From Arachnia propionica (GTDB lineage Bacteria > Actinomycetota > Actinomycetes > Propionibacteriales > Propionibacteriaceae), in contig NZ_CP146373.1 of the NCBI RefSeq assembly GCF_037055325.1, forward strand, positions 1,488,001 through 1,552,000: a stretch of 64,000 bases of DNA, read 5' to 3'. Position numbers and translations under genes: made by a program. The notes beneath the pieces are model-generated. The model searched no databases. It was not told the origin of the DNA and saw nothing but the letters and a program-made list of their open reading frames with translations. Below are positions 54,434 through 64,000 of the stretch, piece after piece. The first letter of the stretch is position 1. Every line of letters starts with the position of its first letter.

Positions 54434-55090
54434 TCAGGTCCCGACCCGGAACCTGCGCCCCCGTCTGGAAGGAAGCAGATCCTGCGCAGGCTCCGCGTAG
54501 TCGATGGCGGTGACGAAACCATTGCGGAACGTGAAAGAGGTCACGGACACCAGGGTGCAGCGGCGACGACGGGGGTCGTGAACCAGCGTTTTGCCCTCGG
54601 CATCACGGCGGGCCATTTCGATGGGAAGCTGATGGCTCACAACCAACGCCTGTCCTCCAGGCCCGGCTGCCGCCGCGGCGTCCTTCATCGCGGCTCGCAT
54701 CCGCGCCACGATCTCCCGGTACGGCTCACCCCAGCTTGGGCGGAGCGGATTCAGCACGTGCCGAATCATGCGCACATCCCACAGAGCTTTGTTGTTGGCG
54801 CCGAAAACCTTGCCCTCGAAGGCGTTGGCTGCTTCGATGACGCGCTCGTCGATGACCACGTCGAGTTGTGGGAACAGATCGGCGGTGGGCGCGAGGGTTT
54901 CTCTGGCTCGCTGCAAAGGCGAGCAGCGCAGGTGCGTCAGCGGAGCGCCCTTCCAGTACCCGGCGAGCCGTGCCGCCATGTCGTGGCCGAGTTCCGAGAG
55001 TCCGAAACCGGGCAGCCTCCCATACAGCACCCCTTCGGGGTTGTGTACTTGCCCGTGCCGCATCAGGTGAACCACCGTCGGCTGCTGCAT
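54434..55090 (-). CDS. histidine phosphatase family protein
   Basis: 218 residues. Phosphoglycerate-mutase-like fold with the N-terminal LMRHGQVHNPEGVLYGRLPGFGLSELG, the core Arg in CSPLQRARETLAPTA and the second His in ALVVSHQLPIEMARR. ATG 55090 (or GTG 55093) overlaps the stop of the upstream CobA-HemD gene. Substrate unknown; in some actinobacteria such a gene lies in haem/cytochrome clusters. Confidence 0.9.
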   Translation of the reverse strand: MQQPTVVHLMRHGQVHNPEGVLYGRLPGFGLSELGHDMAARLAGYWKGAPLTHLRCSPLQRARETLAPTADLFPQLDVVIDERVIEAANAFEGKVFGANNKALWDVRMIRHVLNPLRPSWGEPYREIVARMRAAMKDAAAAAGPGGQALVVSHQLPIEMARRDAEGKTLVHDPRRRRCTLVSVTSFTFRNGFVTAIDYAEPAQDLLPSRRGRRFRVGT

Positions 55091-56670
55091 CACGACCTCC
55101 GGGCGGAGTCCTTGCGACGCCGACGTCGCCGCTGGGAAGGTTTTGTGTCCGGCAGTCCCTGCGCCAACCGGTTGGCACGACGTTCATCCGCGAACCGCGC
55201 CAGGCCAATGGCCACCGACTCGAAGCTTGGGGAATCCGCCACCACATCCACCCTGAGGCCATGCATCTCGCAGGTCGATGCGGTGGCCTGTCCGATGGCC
55301 GCGATGATGGAGGTCGCATGGGGTTTGCCCGCGATACCGATCATGTTGCGCACCGACGACGACGAGGTGAACACCACCGCGTCGAACAACCCGGTCTTGA
55401 TGCGTTCTCTGATCTCGGCGGGCGGCGGGGCGGCGCGCACCGTCCGATAGGCGGTGACCTCCTCGACCTCCCAGCCGAGATTCGTCAACCCCTGCACCAG
55501 ATCCGCCACCGACACGTCAGCGGTCGGCACGAGCACCCGCGCCATGGGGTCGATCAGGTCGTCGTAGGCGGGGAACTCCAACGCCAAGTCGTGGGCGGTA
55601 TCACCCTCCGACGGCCTCAGGTCCGGGGTGAGTCCGACGCGACCAAGGGCCTCCACCGTGCCGCGACCGACCGCAGCCAGCTGGATGCCGGAGAGGGCAC
55701 GCGAATCCAGGCCGTACTCCGCGAGTCTCTCCACGATGGCTCGTACCGCATGCTGCGAGGTGAACACCACCCACAGGAACCGCCCGTCGACGATGCCACG
55801 AACCGCCTTCTCCATGGCCTGTTCCGTGCGAGGCGGTTCGATGGACATCGTCGCCACCACCTCGGTGGAAGCCCCGAAGCGGGACAGGTGGTCCGTCAGC
55901 TCCGTGACCTCGTCCTTGGTGCGCGGCACGAGAACACTCCAGTCGAACAGCGGTTTGGATTCGAACCAATCGACGCGAGCGCGCGCGACGTCTCCGATGC
56001 CGGGACCGAAGAGCAGGAACCGGGGTCCACCGCAGGGTTCGGATCCGAGATCACCCCACGTGGTCAGGCGGGTTTTCTGGGATGTGCCACCGAGCCCGGT
56101 CAACTCCAGCACCTTGGCGTCTTTCCCGTAGATAGCTCGGGCCTCGTCGACCACTCGGGAAATCGACTCGTCGGTTGCACGGATCACCACGGTGCCACGC
56201 TTGGGCCAGCCATCCTTGTCGGGAAGCTCGATGGAAGTGTCGCAGAAACCCATCACCGAGGTGGGAGCGACGGCGCCGTAGGTCAGGGCCGCGTTCCAAG
56301 TCGTGATCCCGGGAATCAGGTGGGTGCGGATGCGTTTGCCCTCGAGGAGCCTCCGCAGAACGTCCACGTGCCCAGCCTCGGTGAAGAAGTCCCCCTCCAC
56401 GAGCCTCACGACGGAGCGTCCATCGGTCACAGCCGCGACCAGCTGGGCCACCTCGTCGGCCTCGACCCGGACAACTTCACCCAAGGGTTCGATACCGACC
56501 GAGGCGAGTTCCCCCACCATGGTCGGGGAATCGACCACGAGAAGATCAGCCCCTGTCACTTCGCGGCTGCCCGCCCATGTGATGAGCCCGGGGTCCCCGG
56601 GGCCGAAACCGACAAACGTGACCGTGCCCATGGGCGTCTTGGTCGGTTCCGTCTCCTCGGTGTGGATCAC
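55090..56670 (-). CDS. hemD: CobA-like/HemD fusion: uroporphyrinogen-III synthase with degenerate methyltransferase domain
   Basis: 526 residues. Residues ~15-250 follow the SUMT/CobA fold (VTFVGFGPGDPGLITWAG, LIPGITTWNAAL) but the canonical GGDPFxFG loop is replaced by VRLVEGDFFTEAG, so SAM-dependent methylation is doubtful. Residues ~260-500 are uroporphyrinogen-III synthase (VLVPRTKDEV, WVVFTSQHAVRAIVERL, LAAVGRGTVEALGRVGL, VVFTSSSSVRNMI, IAAIGQATASTCEMHGL). It closes the tetrapyrrole ring in haem synthesis. Basic C-terminal tail RRRRRRK. Confidence 0.9.
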   Translation of the reverse strand: MIHTEETEPTKTPMGTVTFVGFGPGDPGLITWAGSREVTGADLLVVDSPTMVGELASVGIEPLGEVVRVEADEVAQLVAAVTDGRSVVRLVEGDFFTEAGHVDVLRRLLEGKRIRTHLIPGITTWNAALTYGAVAPTSVMGFCDTSIELPDKDGWPKRGTVVIRATDESISRVVDEARAIYGKDAKVLELTGLGGTSQKTRLTTWGDLGSEPCGGPRFLLFGPGIGDVARARVDWFESKPLFDWSVLVPRTKDEVTELTDHLSRFGASTEVVATMSIEPPRTEQAMEKAVRGIVDGRFLWVVFTSQHAVRAIVERLAEYGLDSRALSGIQLAAVGRGTVEALGRVGLTPDLRPSEGDTAHDLALEFPAYDDLIDPMARVLVPTADVSVADLVQGLTNLGWEVEEVTAYRTVRAAPPPAEIRERIKTGLFDAVVFTSSSSVRNMIGIAGKPHATSIIAAIGQATASTCEMHGLRVDVVADSPSFESVAIGLARFADERRANRLAQGLPDTKPSQRRRRRRKDSARRS

Positions 56671-56723
56671 GCACTGACTCCTGCAGGGTTGGCCCGCACC
56701 GCCTCGGGCGGGCGGGGATCAGC

Positions 56724-56825
56724 TCACTTGCCGGCGCGGCGGCGCTGAATGCGTGTACGCTTCAGCAACTTGCGGTGCTTCTTCTTGGCCATGCGCTTGC
56801 GGCGCTTCTTGATGACAGAGCCCAC
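56724..56825 (-). CDS. 30S ribosomal protein bS22 (AURKAIP1/COX24 type)
   Basis: 33 residues from GTG 56825: [20 protein letters not shown] followed by a short Arg-rich tail ending RRAGK. Nearly all basic. This tiny protein is an actinobacterial small-subunit component and is easily missed by gene finders. The 298 bp to its right (56826-57123) contain no other gene. Confidence 0.95.
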
Positions 56826-57123
56826 TGTTCGCCTTTCAGTAACCGCCCCGGAAGCGGGGTACAGGGAAAAGCCGGGACGGTCCCGGCAGGTTCCTTATCG
56901 TAACGTGCGACGCCACCGGGACGCCAACCGTTGGTCACACCCGGCGGAACGTGAACCATGGACAAGGAAATGATGGGATTGAACTGGCGTGTCTCGGTTT
57001 CCCCAGCGGTCCTGCACTCATGGTGGCGCGTGTCTCAGGCATCGGAACGGTTCAGATTCCTGACCGTGTTGTTTGCCTGCAACCGTGTCGCGGAGCGCTG
57101 GTTGGGACTGGCTTCTTTCTCGC

Positions 57124-58931
<1,808 letters not shown>

Positions 58932-58984
58932 CTAGAAGAACAACCGGTACCGGTCGCGCGGAGCACCCCTGTCGGATAGATCCC

Positions 58985-59758
58985 TCACAGCCAGGGAATG
59001 TGGGGTTTGAGGAGGGCGTAGCCGACGAAGGCGAAGATGTCGAGGAGGGAGTGCACCACCACCAGCGGCATCACCCGCTTGGTCCGGAGGTAGAGCCAGC
59101 CGAACAGCACACCCATGACGACGTTCCCGACGAACCCCCCGAAGCCCTGATAGAGGTGGTACGCGCCACGGATCAGGGCGCTGCCGACGAGCACCACAAC
59201 GATTCCTCCCCCGGACTGGCGCCAGCGGGTGAACAGGTAGCCCACCATCACCACCTCCTCCAGGACGGCGTTCTTGACGGCGAGCAGCAGCAGCATCGGC
59301 ACGGTCCACCAGGCAGCTGTCAGGTTCGCCGGTGAGACGGAGGTGTTGTATCCCAGCTCCCGAGAGACGTAGTACAGCACCAGACCACCGATCCCGATAC
59401 CGACGAACACCGCCGATCCGACACCGAGGTCAAAGCCGGGCCGCCGCAGATCGAAACCCATGGAACGCAGCGGGCCGCCGTGGGGTCGCTGATACACCCA
59501 CAGCAGGTACAGCACCAGCGCCACCGGCACCAGCGGGAACACCAGGTTCGCCACCTGGTAGGCCAGGTCCAGCCACGGACGATCCGGGGTCTTCGACGTG
59601 TTGATGGAGGTGGTCTGCCGGTTGAGCGCCACTTCCTGGGTGAGCTTGTTGATCAGCGACAGCAGCGCGTAGACCGCCGACTGCCCCAGCGAGATCCCCA
59701 GCACCACCAGCATCTCGACGCGCAGCCGCCACCGCACGTCCGGCCCCGGATTCATCAC
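58985..59758 (-). CDS. CPBP-family intramembrane metalloprotease
   Basis: 257 residues, about eight membrane segments. Conserved Abi/CPBP motifs: VLEEVVMVGYLFTR (glutamate pair), RGAYHLYQG (His) and VVHSLLDIFAF (His/Asp). Members process prenylated or other membrane substrates, and some give immunity to bacteriocins. Start at GTG 59758 or ATG 59755. Confidence 0.88.
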   Translation of the reverse strand: MMNPGPDVRWRLRVEMLVVLGISLGQSAVYALLSLINKLTQEVALNRQTTSINTSKTPDRPWLDLAYQVANLVFPLVPVALVLYLLWVYQRPHGGPLRSMGFDLRRPGFDLGVGSAVFVGIGIGGLVLYYVSRELGYNTSVSPANLTAAWWTVPMLLLLAVKNAVLEEVVMVGYLFTRWRQSGGGIVVVLVGSALIRGAYHLYQGFGGFVGNVVMGVLFGWLYLRTKRVMPLVVVHSLLDIFAFVGYALLKPHIPWL

Positions 59759-59861
59759 CGGCTCAGTCTAGAGGTGCACCGGGCAGGCGGGGCCGCGACG
59801 ACGAAGCCGATCGAATCACACGGGGCTCATCCGGCGACCAGCGGGGCGGGTCAGAATCGCG

Positions 59862-61286
59862 CTATCGGGGCCGGTACCCCACCAGCGAGGAGCCCTCGAT
59901 GGCAATGACGAGGTCTTCTCGCACGATCGGCGTGACAGTACGTCGACCCGCCGCATGGTTGATGAGCGGGATCTCCTTTCCGCTCGGAATATCGACGAGG
60001 TCCACCGTCCCCGAAGTGCCTGACCCACCGAATCGCATGAACAGGGTCCGACCATCGGAACTCAGCGACCACTCATGCTGGAACCTCGCCCTATCCCTTA
60101 CATCCCAACTCATCTTGTGCGTGAGGTCCAGTGGGGATGGATTGCCGTTGAAAGAGCACTCTTGCCTACTCGGACAGTCGATCACGACCCGCGCCCAGCT
60201 GACGTCACCGGTCTCGTAGGCCGCCCGGAACTGGTCAATGGTCGGTTTTCCCGTCTCGGCCACCACCAACGCGGCGTTGGAGCCGGTCAGCGGAAAGGAG
60301 GTCCGTTCACCGGTCAGGAAAACGGCGGAGGCCTCGGTGCCCTCCGGCGCGACATGAATCCACCCGTCAGCCGCCTCGATGTACTGGCCCTTCTGGTTGG
60401 ATGCCGCCGCAGGCCATTCCGCCAACAGCGACCCATCCTCCAGAGACACAGTCACAATCGACTTTTCCTTGGCCGCAAGGTCGTTTTTCAGTTCCGCCAG
60501 CACCGCTCCCTTGTCCGTGGTCCCCGCAAGCCCCTGATCGGTCAGCGCTGAGAGCTTCCCGTCGTACTCCTGCGTCCAGCGTTGTGCGGGTGCGCCACCA
60601 TTCCAGTCCCAGCCCGAGCAGACATCGGGTCGTGAACTGTACGAAGGCTCCGTGCAGATCAGCGCGAAATCATCGGAAAGGACTTGAGGGGTTTTCCAAG
60701 AACCCCAAGGACCGTCGCTCAATGCGCCGGTCGTGGGATCGAGGAGCTGACTCCCCAGCACCAGCTTCCCGCCCCACCACACATTGTCGTCGATGGTGCT
60801 GGGCCTGCGAAAATGTTCTTCCTCCATGGACCAGAGGCGCTGGGGACCATCCTCGGTGATCCGGTAGCCGGTCAGACGCGTCTTCTTCCCAGCCTCCCAG
60901 TTGGAGATCACGACCAAACAGTCGCCATGTGCATAGGCGTCCCAGAAATTGGGCTTGATCTGGTCCGGTTCACTTCCCCATTTTCCTTCACCCGTCTCAA
61001 AGCTCCACGCCTGCTGCCACTGGGTCGAGCCGGTCGAGGGGGTCACTACGTCGGAGGTGGCGGAGCAACCGCTGGCAGCTTCCTCACCCGTTCCCGGCGG
61101 TTGGGATAGCGCCAGCACCATTCCGATAAAGACAGCCCCAACCCCGAGTGCCGCGAAGAAAAACGGCCAGGAGAACCGGGGCCGGCCACCACCGCCACCC
61201 CCAGCGTTTCCAGAACCTATGCGCGCTGGCGGCTCCGGGCTGCGGCACGACGCCGATGTCTGTGACGGCGCCTCGAATTCCGGCAT
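59862..61286 (-). CDS. single-pass membrane protein with beta-propeller-like ectodomain
   Basis: ~474 residues from ATG 61286 (GTG 61313 possible); the longer upstream frame overlaps the proline dehydrogenase gene and looks non-coding. A Ser/Pro/Gly-rich cytoplasmic segment (GNAGGGGGGRPR) precedes one membrane helix (FFFAALGVGAVFIGMVLAL); the rest is extracellular with PQQ-like blades (QQAWSFETGEGKWGS, CLVVISNWEAGKKTRLTGYRI, VSLEDGSLLAEWPA, DGRTLFMRFGGSG). Function unknown; resembles the extracellular sensors of kinases but no kinase domain is attached. Confidence 0.65.
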   Translation of the reverse strand: MPEFEAPSQTSASCRSPEPPARIGSGNAGGGGGGRPRFSWPFFFAALGVGAVFIGMVLALSQPPGTGEEAASGCSATSDVVTPSTGSTQWQQAWSFETGEGKWGSEPDQIKPNFWDAYAHGDCLVVISNWEAGKKTRLTGYRITEDGPQRLWSMEEEHFRRPSTIDDNVWWGGKLVLGSQLLDPTTGALSDGPWGSWKTPQVLSDDFALICTEPSYSSRPDVCSGWDWNGGAPAQRWTQEYDGKLSALTDQGLAGTTDKGAVLAELKNDLAAKEKSIVTVSLEDGSLLAEWPAAASNQKGQYIEAADGWIHVAPEGTEASAVFLTGERTSFPLTGSNAALVVAETGKPTIDQFRAAYETGDVSWARVVIDCPSRQECSFNGNPSPLDLTHKMSWDVRDRARFQHEWSLSSDGRTLFMRFGGSGTSGTVDLVDIPSGKEIPLINHAAGRRTVTPIVREDLVIAIEGSSLVGYRPR

Positions 61287-61338
61287 GTCTCGAGGGGAAG
61301 GAGAGGAGGTCACCGAATCAGTATCCCTTGGCCAGGGA

Positions 61339-62247
61339 TCAGCGTTTGTCGAGAAGGGCGCGGGCGTAGCTGAACAGGATGCGCGGACGGGCGGCCATGC
61401 GGGTGGCGAGATAGCCGTACCAGCCGGGACCGAATGGGATGTAGGTGCGGCACCGCAGGCCGATGTCCGCGAGACGCCGTTGTTCCAGGGGGCGCACCCC
61501 GTGGAACATCTGGTACTCGAAGCTTCCGGGTTCGCGTCCGTTGCGTCTGGCCAGCTCCTGGGCCAACTCGATGATGCGCGGATCATGGGTGGCGAGCATC
61601 GGATAGGCCTGGGACTCCATGAGGATCCGCAGGCAACGCACCAAGGCCAGCGCCTTGTCCTGCTCGGTGCTGTGAGCGAGCGCGTGCCCCACCGGGTAGG
61701 AACCGACACACAACCGCACCCTGGCTCCCTCTGCCCCGAGTCTTCTGCACTCCGTCTCCACCCTCAGGAGGTTCGCGGGGAGGGTGATACCAAGCATCGG
61801 GTGGTTCTCACGGACCGTCCGGTACAGATCCATCACATCGTCGTAGTCGGCGGGCCACTGCATCTCCAGGGTCACGTGCGCGCCGTGCCCCTCGGCCATC
61901 ACGCACAGCTCCGCCAAGGCCTTCCTGGCCTGCACGAGCGATCTCTTCATCCCCAGGGCCGAGGGTTTCACCGCCACCTCGGAGCCACTCGAGATGCCCT
62001 GCAGTTGTTCCAGGAGCTCGTCAATCACCGCATGGGTGTCTTCCCCGGGGTCATGGCCCGACAAATAGGAAAACCCCAGCCGCAGGCCCTGCCTGCACAG
62101 TTTCGACCCGACTTTCACGGCATCGCGGACCTCTCGTCCCGCCACGTAATTGCTGGCTAATTCCCAGACCCCAGGGTCCCGGGCCGCGCGACGCGCCACC
62201 CATGAGCCGAGGACGAGCCACCGGATCCAATCTCCCGAACGTCGCAT
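61339..62247 (-). CDS. proline dehydrogenase
   Basis: 302 residues, monofunctional FAD-linked type. Oxidises proline to pyrroline-5-carboxylate. Barrel motifs: VAVKPSALG, VTLEMQWPADYDD, ARVRLCVGSYP, MLATHDPRII, FEYQMFHGVRPLEQRRLA and the C-terminal YIPFGPGWYGYLATRMAARP. One base separates it from the upstream TIM-barrel gene. Confidence 0.93.
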   Translation of the reverse strand: MRRSGDWIRWLVLGSWVARRAARDPGVWELASNYVAGREVRDAVKVGSKLCRQGLRLGFSYLSGHDPGEDTHAVIDELLEQLQGISSGSEVAVKPSALGMKRSLVQARKALAELCVMAEGHGAHVTLEMQWPADYDDVMDLYRTVRENHPMLGITLPANLLRVETECRRLGAEGARVRLCVGSYPVGHALAHSTEQDKALALVRCLRILMESQAYPMLATHDPRIIELAQELARRNGREPGSFEYQMFHGVRPLEQRRLADIGLRCRTYIPFGPGWYGYLATRMAARPRILFSYARALLDKR

Positions 62248-62248
62248 C

Positions 62249-63064
62249 TCAGCTCCTCCTCGTCGCTTCCCCCACCCCAGCCTTCAGGTTCGCCCGGGTG
62301 GTTTCCAGCATCGACCTCAGCATGTCAGCCCGTTCTCCTCCCGTTCTGGCCCGCCGAGTGGAGACCTCCAGCACGATGTGTCCCTCGAAACCACGACGCC
62401 CCAGCTCACGCACCACCGCCCAGGCTTCCTGGTCTCCCTCTCCTGGGAGCAGGTGGTCGTCCTTGAACGATCCCCTCCCGTCGGTCAGGTGCACATGGGC
62501 CAGCCGGTCACCCCACTGCTCCACCAGGTCGAGGGACCGCAACTGAGCGGTCGAGGCATGGCTGAGGTCGAGGGTGAGGTGGTCGTAGTCGAGGTTCGTC
62601 GGGTCCCAGTCGGGCAGATAAGCGGTAAACGAGCCTGCAGGGGTGCGCCACGGGTACATGTTTTCCACCGCAAAGGTCACTCCCGAGGTGCGGTTCAGCT
62701 CCCGGATGCCCTGGACGAATCCCTCGCCGTAGCCACGCTGCCAACGGAAAGGAGGATGCACCACGACGATGTCGGCGCCGATACGTTTGGCCGCCTCGGC
62801 GGAGCGCCTCAGTTTCTCCCACGGATCGCTGCTCCAGGCCCGCTGAGTGATCAATAGGGTCGGCGCATGCAGGGACTTTACTGGCATCTTGTAACGATCA
62901 CTGATTTCCGCGATGGCCTCTATGTCCAAACTGATCTGGTCCACCCCGACCATCAACTCCACCCCGTCGAATCCCGCCTCCGCTGCAAAATCAAAAGCAC
63001 TGGACGTGGAATCGGGATAGACCGATGTGGTTGAAAGCAATATCAATGGCTCGGGCACGGCCAC
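62249..63064 (-). CDS. sugar-phosphate isomerase/epimerase family TIM-barrel protein
   Basis: ~271 residues from GTG 63064 (or GTG 63058). Xylose-isomerase-like fold: FAAEAGFDGVELMVG, SLHAPTLLI, ADIVVVHPPF, FAVENMYPW, LTLDLSHAS, HVHLTDGRG, HIVLEVSTRR. The His/Glu/Asp metal ligands of the family are in place. Substrate unknown. Same transcript as proline dehydrogenase; TAGGGT just upstream may be the -10 of a leaderless message. Confidence 0.85.
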   Translation of the reverse strand: MAVPEPLILLSTTSVYPDSTSSAFDFAAEAGFDGVELMVGVDQISLDIEAIAEISDRYKMPVKSLHAPTLLITQRAWSSDPWEKLRRSAEAAKRIGADIVVVHPPFRWQRGYGEGFVQGIRELNRTSGVTFAVENMYPWRTPAGSFTAYLPDWDPTNLDYDHLTLDLSHASTAQLRSLDLVEQWGDRLAHVHLTDGRGSFKDDHLLPGEGDQEAWAVVRELGRRGFEGHIVLEVSTRRARTGGERADMLRSMLETTRANLKAGVGEATRRS

Positions 63065-63240
63065 AACCCTAGCGCCGTCCACCGACCACACGGTACGCAC
63101 AGGACAAAGCTCGGGACATCTCCCCCGCGCTTTCGTCCATGACGCCACGTCCTTCGAACTCCTGCCGGGGCGTGAGACCGTCACGACATCCTGCACCGCC
63201 CGATTGGGACATGCCACATTGCAAAAGGCAGAATGAGAGC

Positions 63241-63879
63241 ATGCGCATCGATCACATCATCTTTGCCAGCGGACCACAGGGCATCAAAGCTGATGTCGCC
63301 TGCTTGGCCGAACAGCTGGGTGCTGATTTCAAAGAAGGTGGTTTCCATCCCCGGTTCGGAACCCGGAATTGCATCATTCCCCTCGCGAATTCCCGCTATC
63401 TGGAGGTTGTGGAGGTCCTCGATCATCCCGCGGCCGAGAAGGCACCGTTTGGGCAGGCGGTGCGGGCACGTTCCGAGATGGGCGGCGGCTGGCTGGGGTG
63501 GGCCGTGAGTGTTGACGACATCGCACCCTTTGAGGAACGCCTGGAACGCGCCGCAGCGCTCGGCGCCCGCCAGTTCCCTGACGGTCGTATTCTCGAGTGG
63601 CGCCAGCTCGGGGTCAGGGGGTTGATGGCCGATCCTCAGCTTCCGTTCTTCCTGCAATGGATTTCGAATGCGCAATTGCGCCCGACCGCGCTGGGTTCCA
63701 CGCTGCGCCTGACCGAGATCCAGATCTCCGGTTCCGCGGACCGTCTGTCCGAGTGGCTCGGGGTCCCCGTGAATGACTCGCTCGACGGAGTTCACCTGGA
63801 TCTGATCGCCCCCAACGGGCATCCGGGAATCACCCAGGTGACCTTCGAATCACCGTTGAGGGGCACCGTGGTCATCTGA
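63241..63879 (+). CDS. VOC-superfamily (glyoxalase-like) protein
   Basis: ~212 residues from ATG 63241. Opens MRIDHIIFASGPQG with the first VOC beta strand and His, then GTRNCIIPLANSRYLEVVEVLD (metal-ligand region) and GWAVSVDDIAPFEERL. Matches the glyoxalase-like domain proteins often called VOC family. Enzymatic role unknown. Divergent from the TIM-barrel gene. Confidence 0.8.
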   Translation: MRIDHIIFASGPQGIKADVACLAEQLGADFKEGGFHPRFGTRNCIIPLANSRYLEVVEVLDHPAAEKAPFGQAVRARSEMGGGWLGWAVSVDDIAPFEERLERAAALGARQFPDGRILEWRQLGVRGLMADPQLPFFLQWISNAQLRPTALGSTLRLTEIQISGSADRLSEWLGVPVNDSLDGVHLDLIAPNGHPGITQVTFESPLRGTVVI

Positions 63880-64000
63880 CCGCAACTGGGGGACGGCATC
63901 GACGGCAACACCGCAGCAATCCACGGAAGCGGTCGCACCGGCAAGACAGTGAGCGACCTCCTCGGTCTCGCGGGACGGCTCGGCTGCTCCGGAATCTCCG
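63880..64000. other. window end, no assignable gene
   Basis: The same frame as the VOC gene stays open after its stop (QLGDGIDGNTAAIHGSGRTG), and a GTG near 63951 could begin a further gene, but the window ends before this can be judged. Confidence 0.3.

Noticed and set aside
55955-55980. GGATTCGAACC, a tRNA T-arm-like string
   Set aside because: Lies inside the CobA-HemD coding sequence with no acceptor or anticodon stems.
59480-59908. Plus-strand frame rich in Gln/His/Arg opposite the CPBP gene
   Set aside because: Antisense shadow of a clear membrane protein gene.

Overview
The window is high-GC DNA from an actinobacterium. Direct evidence: two mycothiol genes (mshD and mycothione reductase), the 33-residue actinobacterial ribosomal protein bS22, a Glp/SepX cell-division pair, a GlnR-type atypical response regulator and a PHO box of the Streptomyces type. 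The gene mix suggests Propionibacteriaceae (for example an Arachnia-like organism); that placement is inference and no 16S gene is present.

The first ~19.7 kb is an accessory region ending at a tRNA-Ala(CGC) gene (19647-19722, minus). From left to right it holds: the end of an ABC-2 type ATPase; a two-gene cassette (secreted protein plus four-helix membrane protein); insertion-sequence debris containing one intact ISAs1-family element; a second version of the same cassette; a beta-helix/RTX lipoprotein; a PEBP-family protein; a second, unrelated secreted/membrane-protein cluster with a divergent NarL-type response regulator; a probable defence nuclease (AbiJ_NTD3-like domain plus PD-(D/E)xK-like domain); a second identical ISAs1 copy; an ISL3 element; and a large serine recombinase whose catalytic N-terminus is lost and whose reading frame runs antisense through the tRNA gene.

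The most interesting structure is the duplicated cassette at 1480-2444 and 5220-6205. The two secreted proteins have the same upstream DNA and the same first 132 codons (a 775-bp direct repeat), then switch at a codon boundary to different ~64-72 residue C-termini. Each C-terminus is bracketed by two cysteines, and each gene is translationally coupled to its own diverged small membrane protein. This is the layout expected of a bacteriocin-like or polymorphic exported effector with matched immunity proteins.

From ~19.8 kb on, the genome is ordinary chromosome. It contains sepX-glp and 5-formyltetrahydrofolate cyclo-ligase; FmdB, SAF protein and mscL; UDP-glucose pyrophosphorylase; a tightly overlapping glnR-mshD-ppk1-NUDIX/SixA operon; a sugar locus (GH20 hexosaminidase, ROK regulator, binding-protein ABC transporter, epimerase-like and 2-hydroxyacid dehydrogenases); a secreted beta-propeller; the pstSCAB operon behind a PHO box; malic enzyme and mycothione reductase; an SDR; a sigma-like/GerMN/Gmad2 fusion; a histidine phosphatase coupled to a CobA-HemD fusion; bS22; proC-asd; a CPBP protease; a membrane-anchored protein of unknown function; proline dehydrogenase; a TIM-barrel isomerase; and a VOC protein.

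All calls come from reading translations and motifs by eye. No database search was possible.
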